NCBI GenBank assembly: GCA_964609155.1
Contig: CAZSRF010000027.1
Coordinates: forward strand, 1 to 34,930
Length of the DNA stretch: 34,930 nt
Direction of reading: 5' to 3'
Source: JAGOUU01 sp964609155
GTDB taxonomy: Bacteria; Pseudomonadota; Gammaproteobacteria; JAGOUU01
Part shown: positions 15,917 through 23,743 of the stretch, piece by piece
Numbering within the stretch: position 1 is the first letter of the stretch
How the letters are laid out: the number at the start of each line of letters is the position of its first letter
Position numbers and translations under genes: made by a program
Notes under the pieces: generated by a model
What the model saw: the letters and a program-made list of their open reading frames with translations, nothing else
Told to the model about the DNA's origin: nothing
Databases searched by the model: none

Positions 15917-17251
15917 TCATACTGAATCTAGCTTATTAGGACGTTTTGTATGTGAAGCAATCTCACCCGTAGGAACTGGGTAAATGGCTGCACTTTTCAT
16001 TTCAGTATAAGGATCGATTGTCATTTGCGGGCTGATAACCGGTATCATATGGTTACCAAAAATATTTCTAGGATCTTTGATTAAAATGCCTCTTTTGGTT
16101 TGATCTTCCTTTAGGTGAGAGAAATTAGCTTGAATTGTTGGGTTATTAAACTCGGTTAGACCAAGATTATTAAATTGCTTAAATACGGCTAGCCAATTTA
16201 AATATTTAGGAAAGTGTTTACAAAATTTCAAGAAAATCTCAGGATTAATTAAAAATAAACCTTGACTTGCAACATGAACATATCCTGTTGTAGAGTTAAC
16301 AGGAATAGTTTTGTCATTAATGCCTTTTTTTAACCAGTTTAAAAAGGCTATACCAGCCTCGTTGTCTTCATGAAAAGTTTCAGTTTTTTTATCTTTTTTA
16401 TCGCGAAGCGAATATTCTACACCTTTCCAAAAAGAATCTTTATGATACTCTGCTCGCTGTAATAAATGCTTGGGGATTAAATGAAGAACATTACGTGGTA
16501 TGCTTTGGTTCGAATAAAGAGCAAGTAGTTGTTCAACACTTAAAAAAATCAATTTATGAAGAATGCTGGGATCTGAGTAATTGCTAGAACCATCAAAGAA
16601 ACTAGAGTGTAAAAGACTTAACCATTCGATAAAAATATCCTGCTCATCACTTAACCAACGAAAGATATAGTCAGGGATAATATCTTTAGCAATAACAGCT
16701 GTTATATTAGCACCAGGGAGAGCATTATTTAGAAGGTTATAAACATAATGAGTATTATTCTGTAAATTTTGCATCATGGAGATGCCTTTTATAGCAGGCC
16801 ATAAAGTTAAATTTTTACCATCATTAGTACAAGTATGTATTTCAAATCTCGTTAAACAAGGCCCAAGATCACATAATAAAGCTGCACTAAAAACTGCGAA
16901 TTGCCAGATAGCCATACGCTTTTCATGTTCAATAGATGTTAATTTTTTTGTAGTGCTAGGACAAGGAAAGTTATCTGAAACTGCCAGCGCAGAATTTACT
17001 CGGCTAAGAGCTAAGAATAATTGTCCTTTAGGGATATTAAATGGTGAGTGAAAAGTATTAGGTAATGATTGTATATATTCTGCATAGTTATGTATAGTTG
17101 CCTGATACAGTATTTCAAAATCTTTTGATGGAGCTACAATATGTTTTCTAAGATCTTTTATAATATACTGAAAAGCCGCCTCACTAATTAAGTCATTGGC
17201 TATTTGAATTTGATATGTTTCTAAATGTTCGCTATTGTGTGCACTCATCAT
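15917..17251 (-). CDS. TraI_2/MobH-like protein with degenerate HD motif
   Basis: The 444-residue protein resembles the TraI_2 family (Pfam PF07514, and the C-terminal PF07515), known from MobH-type relaxases of integrative elements and some chromosomal HD-domain proteins. Residues ~56-90 (YAEYIQSLPNTFHSPFNIPKGQL) fit the family core, and ~116-134 (WQFAVFSAALLCDLGPCLT) fit the helix normally holding ALLHDIGK, with Cys127-Asp128 in place of the His-Asp pair. Residues ~300-345 (FLNWLKKGINDKTIPVN, then YVHVASQGLFLINPEIF) match the C-terminal domain. The metal site therefore looks lost. There are no other conjugation genes nearby. The ATG overlaps the bamD stop (ATGA), so it is coupled to bamD. 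Its function is unknown. Confidence 0.65.
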   Translation of the reverse strand: MMSAHNSEHLETYQIQIANDLISEAAFQYIIKDLRKHIVAPSKDFEILYQATIHNYAEYIQSLPNTFHSPFNIPKGQLFLALSRVNSALAVSDNFPCPSTTKKLTSIEHEKRMAIWQFAVFSAALLCDLGPCLTRFEIHTCTNDGKNLTLWPAIKGISMMQNLQNNTHYVYNLLNNALPGANITAVIAKDIIPDYIFRWLSDEQDIFIEWLSLLHSSFFDGSSNYSDPSILHKLIFLSVEQLLALYSNQSIPRNVLHLIPKHLLQRAEYHKDSFWKGVEYSLRDKKDKKTETFHEDNEAGIAFLNWLKKGINDKTIPVNSTTGYVHVASQGLFLINPEIFLKFCKHFPKYLNWLAVFKQFNNLGLTEFNNPTIQANFSHLKEDQTKRGILIKDPRNIFGNHMIPVISPQMTIDPYTEMKSAAIYPVPTGEIASHTKRPNKLDSV

Positions 17252-18027
17252 GTATTATTTTTAGCTAATTTACTTTCATTTTTGTCTTTTGAATGAGAAT
17301 TAAGTAAAGGAGTTAGTTGTAGTTGTGCATAAGTAGCTTCCAAGATATGTAATGCTTTCTTTTCTGCTGGTGTATTTTGTAAGTGCTCAAGAATATACCG
17401 AGCACGATTGGCTGCTGCAACGTAGGCTTTTCTTTCCATATAGTAATTCGCTACAGCTAATTCGTGTTCAGCAATAATGTTTCTGGCAAAAATCATATGT
17501 TGTTTTGCATCAGTAGCGTACTTGCTTTCAGGATATTGACGCACTATTGTTTGAAAGTTTTGGAAAGCTGTTTTATAATTTGAAACATCTCGCAAACCGG
17601 GGTTGGTTTTTACTATATTAGTAAGCATAGTGACCCCTTGTTCAAAATTACTTAAACCTTTTAGGTAGTGAACATAATCAGCATTAGGACTCAAGGGATG
17701 TAGTCTTAAATAGCGTTCACCTGCTGTCATTGCCTGTACATAATCTTGATTTTTGTAATAAGCATAGATCAATTCTAATTGTCCTTTAGTAGTGGTTTCA
17801 CCGAATGGGAAGTGAGTTTCCAAAGCTTCGTAGGACTTAATTGCTGGTTCAAAGCGACCTTTATCGAGGTGGGCTACAGCCTCTTGATATATCTCTTCAG
17901 CGCTGCGATTAGCATATTCATCTTTGTCTGTTTTAGTCGAACAGGCAGCGAGAGATAATATACCTATGCTCAGTACTATAAAAGCTATCTTATTGATATG
18001 TTTACTAATATATTTGTTTGTTTTCAT
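17248..18027 (-). CDS. bamD: Outer membrane protein assembly lipoprotein BamD
   Basis: BamD is the essential lipoprotein of the BAM complex that inserts beta-barrel proteins into the outer membrane. The 259-residue product has a signal peptide with lipobox LAAC (Cys29, Ser at +2, so outer-membrane sorted) and five TPR-like repeats: SAEEIYQEAVAHLDKGRFEPAIKSYEALETHFPFG, then YYKNQDYVQAMTAGERYLRLHP, YVHYLKGLSNFEQG, FQTIVRQYPESKYATDAKQHM and the last repeat YYMERKAYVAAANRARYILEHLQ. It is divergent from rluD, the usual gammaproteobacterial arrangement, and leads a probable three-gene operon. Confidence 0.97.
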   Translation of the reverse strand: MKTNKYISKHINKIAFIVLSIGILSLAACSTKTDKDEYANRSAEEIYQEAVAHLDKGRFEPAIKSYEALETHFPFGETTTKGQLELIYAYYKNQDYVQAMTAGERYLRLHPLSPNADYVHYLKGLSNFEQGVTMLTNIVKTNPGLRDVSNYKTAFQNFQTIVRQYPESKYATDAKQHMIFARNIIAEHELAVANYYMERKAYVAAANRARYILEHLQNTPAEKKALHILEATYAQLQLTPLLNSHSKDKNESKLAKNNT

Positions 18028-18067
18028 AACCTCTAGGTTCTCAAATTGCTTTAACTATATGGTTTGG

Positions 18068-18132
18068 TTGAATGCCTTGGTCGAAGATGATATAATCTAA
18101 AAAATTATACCATCAGCTTTGTTTTTTCTCAA
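18068..18132. promoter_or_regulatory. Overlapping face-to-face promoters of rluD (+) and bamD (-)
   Basis: Plus strand: TTGAAT (18068-18073), 17-bp spacer, TATAAT (18091-18096), toward rluD. Minus strand: TTGAGA (18132-18127), 17-bp spacer, TATAAT (18109-18104), toward bamD. The two -10 boxes are 7 bp apart within a near-perfect palindrome (GATGATATAAT with a complementary arm ending at 18114). Both have ideal spacing. The polymerase footprints overlap fully, so the promoters should exclude each other. Confidence 0.75.
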
Positions 18133-18168
18133 TTTTACTTAAATTTTAACTATTTACCAAGTATTTAA

Positions 18169-19149
18169 ATGATTATTAGTACTATTAGTAGCAGCGGTTT
18201 TATTGTTACAGAAGCTCAGGCTCATAGACGCTTAGACCAACTTTTGGCAGAGACTTACACACAGTATTCAAGAAGTAAACTTCAAAATTGGCTAGCAAAT
18301 GGTTTAATTTTTGTAGATGGCGCCAGTAAGTGCAAAGGAAATTTAAAAGTAAGGGTTGGTAGCTATATAGAAATAGACAGCACTATTGCAAATTTTAAGA
18401 ATACTACCGAAAATTTTTTACCCGAGGCAATAGATCTAGACATTATTTACTCTGATGAAGATATTATTATTGTTAATAAACCAGCAGGTTTAGTTGTTCA
18501 CCCAGCAGCAGGTAATTGGACAGGCACATTAGTAAATGCACTCTTGTATCACTTTCCAGAATTAACAAATTTACCAAGAGCCGGTGTAGTGCATCGACTT
18601 GACAAAGATACTACAGGACTTATGGTCATTGCGCGCAACTTAAGTGCACATTATAATATCATTAAACAGCTACAAGATCGGAAAGTAAATCGTAAATATC
18701 TAGCTTTAGTAAATGGACATATGATTACTGGTGGTAGGGTTGACGCTAATATTGGCCGCAGCCTAAGCAATAGGCTCAAAATGGCAGTAAATAATATTGC
18801 ATCTGGTAAAGAGGCAATTACTAAATATAAAATTTTGAAAAAATATCCCAAACATACTTTAATAGAATTACAATTGGAGACAGGTAGAACACACCAAATT
18901 CGTGTTCATATGTCGTACTTAGGTTATCCAATAGTAGGAGATTCTTTATATGGTCGTGCTTATGCTCCGCCTCAAAAAATAACTGATGATAAAGCTATTG
19001 TATGGAGAAGTTTTAAGAGACAAGCATTGACGGCTATAGAATTAGGGTTTAAACATCCCACAACGGATCAAGAAATGTCATGGAGGATTGATTTACCATA
19101 TGATATGCAAGAATTAGTAAATATTTTAGATAAAGCAGATAAATCATAG
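18169..19149 (+). CDS. rluD: 23S rRNA pseudouridine synthase RluD
   Basis: RluD makes pseudouridines at positions 1911, 1915 and 1917 (E. coli numbering) of helix 69 in 23S rRNA. The 326-residue length equals that of E. coli RluD. Residues ~20-85 are an S4 RNA-binding domain (AHRRLDQLLAETYTQYSRSKLQNWL). The catalytic segment is GVVHRLDKDTTGLMVIAR with Asp145, followed by RKYLALVNG and LETGRTHQIRVHMSYLGYPIVGD. It lies divergent from bamD and 12 nt before the acyltransferase gene. The downstream neighbour differs from E. coli, where yfiH follows. Confidence 0.97.
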   Translation: MIISTISSSGFIVTEAQAHRRLDQLLAETYTQYSRSKLQNWLANGLIFVDGASKCKGNLKVRVGSYIEIDSTIANFKNTTENFLPEAIDLDIIYSDEDIIIVNKPAGLVVHPAAGNWTGTLVNALLYHFPELTNLPRAGVVHRLDKDTTGLMVIARNLSAHYNIIKQLQDRKVNRKYLALVNGHMITGGRVDANIGRSLSNRLKMAVNNIASGKEAITKYKILKKYPKHTLIELQLETGRTHQIRVHMSYLGYPIVGDSLYGRAYAPPQKITDDKAIVWRSFKRQALTAIELGFKHPTTDQEMSWRIDLPYDMQELVNILDKADKS

Positions 19150-19161
19150 TGGTGCAATATT

Positions 19162-19881
19162 ATGAAAATCATCTTATTTTTTGTTGTTATATATTTGTTT
19201 TGGCAAAGATTAGATAAATATAATCCTGTTGATTACGGCCATAAATGGTTAAATCGTTTATTGGGTCTTAATCAGATTATTTGTAGAAAGTATCATAGAC
19301 TAGGTGATTACTGGTTGACTTTACCTAATGAGCAAGGAGCCATCATAGCATCTAATCATCAGTCAGGTATGGATCCGGTAGTATTATTGGCTGCCAGCAA
19401 AAGACCGATTAGGTTTTTAACAACAAGTGATTACTATAATTTGCCTGGTGTTGGGTATATCTTGCGCTCTGCTGGTTGTATTCCTGTGTACAAAAATAAA
19501 GATAATGCCGTATCGTTACAAAAGGCAGTAGAAGCTTTAAATAATGGAGAGCTAGTAGGTATATTCCCTTTTGGTGGTATTCATTTACCAAGCAAGCCTG
19601 AGCCGAGGATTAGATCTGGTGTAGCTGTATTATCAAGGCTCGCTAACGCTAAGATCTATCCTGTACACATAAGTGGGGTATCAGAATTTAGCCATAACAA
19701 GGTGTTTACCAGTTTGTTTTTTTCGCGAAGTACGGTGCAACTTACACAATATCAACCAATTTTAAGTACAAGAGATGATAATACAGAAGTGCTAAATTAT
19801 CTTTATAAACTACTTAGTAATCACCAGAAAACTTCTTCTGACAATCTAGATGTATTGTCTGACTCTGTTGAAGAACCTTAA
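19162..19881 (+). CDS. PlsC-like 1-acylglycerol-3-phosphate acyltransferase with altered motif III
   Basis: The family transfers an acyl group to lysophosphatidic acid in phospholipid synthesis at the inner membrane. A hydrophobic N-terminal helix (residues 1-14) anchors the 239-residue protein. The catalytic NHx4D motif is present as NHQSGMDP (His66, Asp71). Motif II-like FLTTSDYYNLPGVGYILRSAGCIPV follows. In motif III the normal FPEGT/FPEGG reads FPFGG (135-139), with Phe137 in place of the conserved Glu that helps bind the glycerol phosphate. The codon is TTT, so one base change does not explain it. The enzyme may have changed substrate or activity. It is probably cotranscribed with rluD (12-nt gap). 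Confidence 0.85.
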   Translation: MKIILFFVVIYLFWQRLDKYNPVDYGHKWLNRLLGLNQIICRKYHRLGDYWLTLPNEQGAIIASNHQSGMDPVVLLAASKRPIRFLTTSDYYNLPGVGYILRSAGCIPVYKNKDNAVSLQKAVEALNNGELVGIFPFGGIHLPSKPEPRIRSGVAVLSRLANAKIYPVHISGVSEFSHNKVFTSLFFSRSTVQLTQYQPILSTRDDNTEVLNYLYKLLSNHQKTSSDNLDVLSDSVEEP

Positions 19882-20017
19882 AATAATCCAATATATTTCT
19901 GTTAATACCGTGAAGGTTTTTGATATCTGAAATATTTATTAAGCTTGAAATCTTGTCAAAGCCACTATTGTTTTTAACAATAATTTTATTGTTGATTAAG
20001 TCCAGTCTTATTTCCAT
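19814..20017 (-). CDS. Doubtful small ORF overlapping the acyltransferase 3' end
   Basis: A 67-residue frame starting MEIRLDLINNK on the minus strand. Two thirds lie in the gap between the acyltransferase and the regulator, and its last 68 nt overlap the acyltransferase on the opposite strand. There is no clear ribosome binding site and no recognised family. The amino acid mix (Ile, Asn, Lys, Asp) is what random AT-rich sequence gives. It is listed because nothing else fills the gap. Confidence 0.2.
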   Translation of the reverse strand: MEIRLDLINNKIIVKNNSGFDKISSLINISDIKNLHGINRNILDYFKVLQQSQTIHLDCQKKFSGDY

Positions 20018-20148
20018 TTATATTGCTGTATATATACTGTTTTAATTATTAAGATATGGTAATATAATACCTAAAATGAGTATTTACAATATTTATTTTG
20101 TATTTAAATACAAAATAAATATTAATTAAGCATATAATAATCTAGAGA

Positions 20149-20847
20149 TTGACCTTGAGTATTTTTAATAAAATTCTTACTAAAAAAACCGTAACAGATG
20201 TTGCTGTTAATTATTTACAACAGAATTTAAAGTTTCTAGTAAAAAAATTTAATATTGATAATGAATCTTTGGCTAAATATACAGGCTTACCAAACGCAAC
20301 AATCGCAAGCCTAAGATCAAGAGCAAATAACCCTACAGTTCAAACCTTAAAACCACTAGCAGAGTTTTTTAACCTAACTATTGATCAATTGGTTTATCAG
20401 GACTGTAGTAATTTAAGTTCTATCAATACAAAACTTAATCAAGAAAAAACAGAAAATATTTTGCTTCCAATTATTGACTTAATGGATGTTGTTCATTGGC
20501 CATTTGATATTTTAGACAATGGTTTGAATTCCAGGTATCAGTATGTTACTACATCAGGAAAAATAAATAATTATTGTTATGCGGTAAGGTTAGATAGTGA
20601 AATTCTAATGCCGTATTATCAGAAAAACGCAATTTTGATAATTGATCCTAGTAAAGAAACAAAGGACAGTAATATTGTGTTGTTAAGTCTAAATGAAAAT
20701 AATCCGAGTCCCACTTTTAGGCAGGTATTTATTGATGCCGGAAGTTATTACTTTAAGCCAGTTAATAGCACGTTTGGTGGAATGCAAACTGCTGTTGATT
20801 GTAAAATTTATGGAGTGTTGGTGCGTGCGATTTTTGATGTGCCTTAA
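20149..20847 (+). CDS. XRE-type HTH regulator with S24/LexA-like C-terminal domain
   Basis: The 232-residue protein has a helix-turn-helix domain at ~24-85 (NLKFLVKKFNIDNESLAKYTGLPNATIASLRSRANNPTVQTLKPLAEFF, split here only in thought) of the phage-repressor type, then a linker, then an S24-like domain at ~140-230. In the latter, VRLDSEILMP carries a Ser (Ser150) where S24 proteins have GDSM.P, but with three extra residues. The position of the catalytic Lys appears to be Arg191 (FRQVF). Self-cleavage therefore seems unlikely. The start is TTG at 20149 (or TTG 20155): an in-frame TAG at 20143 and absence of ATG leave no other choice. Targets are unknown; no prophage surrounds it. Confidence 0.8.
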   Translation: MTLSIFNKILTKKTVTDVAVNYLQQNLKFLVKKFNIDNESLAKYTGLPNATIASLRSRANNPTVQTLKPLAEFFNLTIDQLVYQDCSNLSSINTKLNQEKTENILLPIIDLMDVVHWPFDILDNGLNSRYQYVTTSGKINNYCYAVRLDSEILMPYYQKNAILIIDPSKETKDSNIVLLSLNENNPSPTFRQVFIDAGSYYFKPVNSTFGGMQTAVDCKIYGVLVRAIFDVP

Positions 20848-20916
20848 TATAAGTATAAAACGATATTAATACATTGAGTAAACCTTGAGTAAATTTTCTT
20901 CAATTAAAGAACATTT

Positions 20917-20971
20917 CTCTATAGGGAATGCCCCATCCTATCCTCCCATGCATAGGCAGGGGAGAATAGAG
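20917..20971 (+). promoter_or_regulatory. Structured, possibly regulatory RNA element upstream of the yhhQ-like gene
   Basis: A nested hairpin: CTCTAT (20917-20922) with ATAGAG (20966-20971), CCCC (20931-20934) with GGGG (20959-20962), and CCTAT (20937-20941) with ATAGG (20952-20956), closing a 10-nt loop. It lies 92 nt before the transporter start. It does not match the preQ1 classes as I know them. It may be a leader structure, a terminator of the regulator gene or a dispersed repeat copy. Confidence 0.4.
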
Positions 20972-21063
20972 TACAGATATTGCGCTTATATTGATGCTGA
21001 TGTTTCGTGAGGAAGAAATTATATCTAGGACAATGCTTGAGAACTTTAAAACAATAATAAATA

Positions 21064-22380
21064 ATGCATCAAAAAAATAATATATTAATAGGCTATTACA
21101 GCATCATCATTGCTATATTATCTGCAGCATTGATCACTTCTAATAAAATAATTTGTTTACAAGGATATTTATTAAACCATGCTTTATTAACTGTAATTAC
21201 AGTATTATTCTTGTTTAGCATAAGTAAAATAGTTTTTGGCTTAGAGGCAACTATATACGCTATTAAGTACACAGTCTTATGTATTATAATTAATATAGCT
21301 TTGATATATATAATGCTAGCTACACCGACTCCGTCTGATAAAATGGCTGAAATTTATTATCATAGCTATATCAATATTTACCGGCAAAGTAGCGTATATT
21401 ATATATTAGCATTAATAATAAGCTGTGCGGCTCTGTTTAGCTATTGTTGTATTAAAGGCTGTGATACGTCTATCTCTTTTTTAAAAGCTGCAGGCCTTTG
21501 TCTCATAATAGACAGCGTGGTCTATTATAGCAATTTAAAAACTATTTTATTTACTAGAAATATCATTGGTGTTATTGGTGTTTTTATTTTAACGGGATTT
21601 TTATACAGTGGTGACAGATATTATTATAAAAAATCTTATAATACTTATAATACAAGTACATCAAAATCAGGATTAGATGATTTTGGTGATGAGCTCCCAA
21701 AATATCTTTTATTTATGAGCTTAATGTCAGTCATGCTTTTAATAAATTCGCATTCTATCTGCTATAAATTAATCGATCTGGGATACTTAGGAACAGTTGC
21801 TGCCTCTGGAGTTGTTTTTCCATTGACTTTTTTATTATCTGATGTCGTTGCAGAGCATTATGGCTATACTGCCAGTAGAACATTGATTTGGTCTACTTTG
21901 ATGGCTCAGTTTATTTTTGTCTCACTTGTTTATTTGGTCTATCAATTGCCACATGATTTGAATTGGCAGAATCAAGAATACTTTAAGATTTTATTTAGCA
22001 ATCTTTTTCCTAGGCAGATTGTAGCGGCTAGCATATGTGTGTTTTTTTCATTTTTTATTTTTAGTTTTTTAATCGCTGTTATAAAGACTAATCTTCAAAA
22101 CAAGAAGTTTCTTAAACGTACTTTAATTGCTAACATGGTAGCTAATGCAGTATTATGTTTTTTAAGTTATACAATATTGTACTATAATAAATATAATATG
22201 TGGTTTATAGCTAAAATTATCTTAGATACATGGGTTATAAAAATGATAATTGCTACTCTGGGAACTTTTATTATAACTGTTCCTATGATTTACTATTTAA
22301 AATTATATGATCATAGAAGCTATGGATATAATAAACACTATAATCCTATAGATATCAATATTAATGTCAATACAAAATAG
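21064..22380 (+). CDS. YhhQ-type queuosine precursor transporter with duplicated VUT domain
   Basis: The C-terminal half (~211-420) is a clear VUT/YhhQ unit: FMSLMSVMLLINSHSICYKL, then ASGVVFPLTFLLSDVVAEHYGYTASR, with the conserved Ser-Asp and Glu. E. coli YhhQ imports preQ0/preQ1 across the inner membrane. The N-terminal half (~8-195) aligns with it in helix order and in detail (SAALITSNKI; TVLFLFSISKIVFGLEATIY against LTFLLSDVVAEHYGYTASR), but the acidic residues are lost. So the 438-residue protein looks like two fused VUT units, the first degenerate. It has ~12 membrane segments. The ATG has no strong Shine-Dalgarno. queF in this window would use its substrate. Confidence 0.82.
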   Translation: MHQKNNILIGYYSIIIAILSAALITSNKIICLQGYLLNHALLTVITVLFLFSISKIVFGLEATIYAIKYTVLCIIINIALIYIMLATPTPSDKMAEIYYHSYINIYRQSSVYYILALIISCAALFSYCCIKGCDTSISFLKAAGLCLIIDSVVYYSNLKTILFTRNIIGVIGVFILTGFLYSGDRYYYKKSYNTYNTSTSKSGLDDFGDELPKYLLFMSLMSVMLLINSHSICYKLIDLGYLGTVAASGVVFPLTFLLSDVVAEHYGYTASRTLIWSTLMAQFIFVSLVYLVYQLPHDLNWQNQEYFKILFSNLFPRQIVAASICVFFSFFIFSFLIAVIKTNLQNKKFLKRTLIANMVANAVLCFLSYTILYYNKYNMWFIAKIILDTWVIKMIIATLGTFIITVPMIYYLKLYDHRSYGYNKHYNPIDININVNTK

Positions 22381-22387
22381 GTCGGAT

Positions 22388-22933
22388 ATGAATAACGTAA
22401 TATCTTTACAAGAAAAACCATGCCCATGCGGTAATGATAAGAATTATGATTCTTGCTGTGGGCAATATTTATCAGGTACAAGCTTACCAAGTACTCCTGA
22501 AGAACTGATGCGGTCAAGGTATACTGCGTATACTCTTGCTAATATAGACTATATTTTTGGTACTATGCGTGATCAAGCATTAAAAGATGCTGATAAAAAT
22601 GAATGTCTAAAATGGGCAAAAATGTCAAAATGGCTGGGGCTTGAAGTTATAAGTTCAAGTAGTAGCGATGATGACACAGAAGGTGAGGTTTTGTTTATTG
22701 CTAAATTTAAACAAAATGGTACGGCCCATAACTTAAAAGAGCATGCTAAATTTAAGAAATATAAAAACAAATGGTACTATATTGATAGTATTGTACAAAA
22801 TGGTAGTTCTCCTGATAATAAAGAACAACCAAAAAAACCAGCACAGACGCAAGCAGTATCTAATAAGGTAGGCCGTAATGATGCATGCATTTGTGGTAGT
22901 GGTAAAAAATATAAAAAGTGTTGTTTAACATAG
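22388..22933 (+). CDS. YchJ-like protein with two SEC-C motifs
   Basis: Two Cys-rich metal-binding SEC-C motifs flank a central domain: CPCGNDKNYDSCCGQYL near the N-terminus and DACICGSGKKYKKCCLT at the very end. The middle (LMRSRYTAYTLANIDYIFGTM and the WLGLEVI...FIAKFKQNG part) is the NTF2-like YchJ domain. The frame opens at 22364 inside the transporter gene, but AGG at 22379-22381 stands 6 nt before the ATG at 22388, so that start (181 residues) is preferred. YchJ-family function is not established; zinc binding is expected from the SEC-C motifs. It is likely cotranscribed with the transporter. Confidence 0.88.
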   Translation: MNNVISLQEKPCPCGNDKNYDSCCGQYLSGTSLPSTPEELMRSRYTAYTLANIDYIFGTMRDQALKDADKNECLKWAKMSKWLGLEVISSSSSDDDTEGEVLFIAKFKQNGTAHNLKEHAKFKKYKNKWYYIDSIVQNGSSPDNKEQPKKPAQTQAVSNKVGRNDACICGSGKKYKKCCLT

Positions 22934-22948
22934 TAAGTAGGTGACGTT

Positions 22949-23539
22949 ATGAATCATAAAATATTATACAAAGCGATACTTGGATTTAGTTTTTTTAGTA
23001 TTAATAATAATTATTTGGCATGCGAAGGTTTTGCAGAATTTGATTTCACAAGTGCTATTATCAATGCGTTGCCTGTATCTAGTCTGAACAAACCATTTAG
23101 CATGGAAGAAGAGTGTGTACGTAATTTTATAGTTCAAAATTATATAAAAAATTATGATGCGAATACTGCAGATTTATTAAAAGAACCATTTGTTGCAGGT
23201 ATTGTTAATATAAATAGATTAAGTAGGGATAATGCGCTTATAACGTTACGTACTAATCTTGCTGCATATCAGGCAATGGGACTATATTTCGTATATGACA
23301 TTAATAATCTAAAATTAAAACAAGTTTATTTTGATAAATTAAATGATACGACTATTAAAGAACATGCGGTTGTTAAAGAATATGAGCAAAATCTTGATTA
23401 TAAAATTTTAGATGACAATAAGATAGTAATAACTAGTAAGTCTCGAGGCGCAGGTGGCTGTGGCAGTTTTGCTATTTATGAGTATAAAGAAGGTTTTTTT
23501 AAAAATAAAAAATACCAAGAGTTTAAGTGCGAAGCGTAA
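22949..23539 (+). CDS. Probable exported protein of unknown function
   Basis: A 196-residue protein with a hydrophobic N-terminus resembling a signal peptide (cleavage probably near YLA, residue 24; the following Cys does not sit in a canonical lipobox). The C-terminus has SRGAGGCGSF and a final FKCEA, an arrangement recalling the Arg-Gly-x-Gly-x-Cys-Gly then distant Cys end of DUF1176 proteins, but this is weak. A disulfide between these Cys is plausible. It lies 15 nt behind the YchJ-like gene with GTAGGTGAC as a possible ribosome binding site. Function unknown. Confidence 0.7.
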   Translation: MNHKILYKAILGFSFFSINNNYLACEGFAEFDFTSAIINALPVSSLNKPFSMEEECVRNFIVQNYIKNYDANTADLLKEPFVAGIVNINRLSRDNALITLRTNLAAYQAMGLYFVYDINNLKLKQVYFDKLNDTTIKEHAVVKEYEQNLDYKILDDNKIVITSKSRGAGGCGSFAIYEYKEGFFKNKKYQEFKCEA

Positions 23540-23621
23540 TGAATTCTGTAAATTCTTTGTGGTATTTTAGCTGTTGCATTCTTTAAAAACAGGAGCATTA
23601 TGGGAGGTGAGGAAAATATGT

Positions 23622-23738
23622 ATGCAAAAAGTTGCTCGCCAACATGGAAGTGCAGCTAGAGAAGATGAGGATTATAGGCGGCAAGTTGTTGCTGATCTAG
23701 ATAAGATGACATGCTCTATACCTAGTTTAAGTAGATAA
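23622..23738 (+). CDS. Possible 38-residue protein or gene remnant
   Basis: A short frame starting MQKVARQHGSAAREDEDYRR, with a polar, charged helix-like middle and ending in a Ser-rich tail. GGAGGTGAGG (23603-23612) upstream is one of the strongest ribosome-binding-like tracts in the window, 9-14 nt before the ATG. A rival ATG at 23600 in another frame gives only 19 codons. No homologue was recognised. It is either a true small protein or the relic of a larger gene. It is the only candidate in the 394-bp gap before the S28 gene. Confidence 0.3.
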   Translation: MQKVARQHGSAAREDEDYRRQVVADLDKMTCSIPSLSR

Positions 23739-23743
23739 AATTC

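Noticed and set aside
15917..17251. An integrative conjugative element
   Set aside because: Only one TraI_2-like gene with a broken HD site; no integrase, att repeats or type IV secretion genes, and it sits in a housekeeping operon.
20880..21063. preQ1 riboswitch upstream of the transporter
   Set aside because: No match to the class I core or its A-rich tail, and the hairpin layout does not fit the other classes I know; kept only as an unassigned structure.
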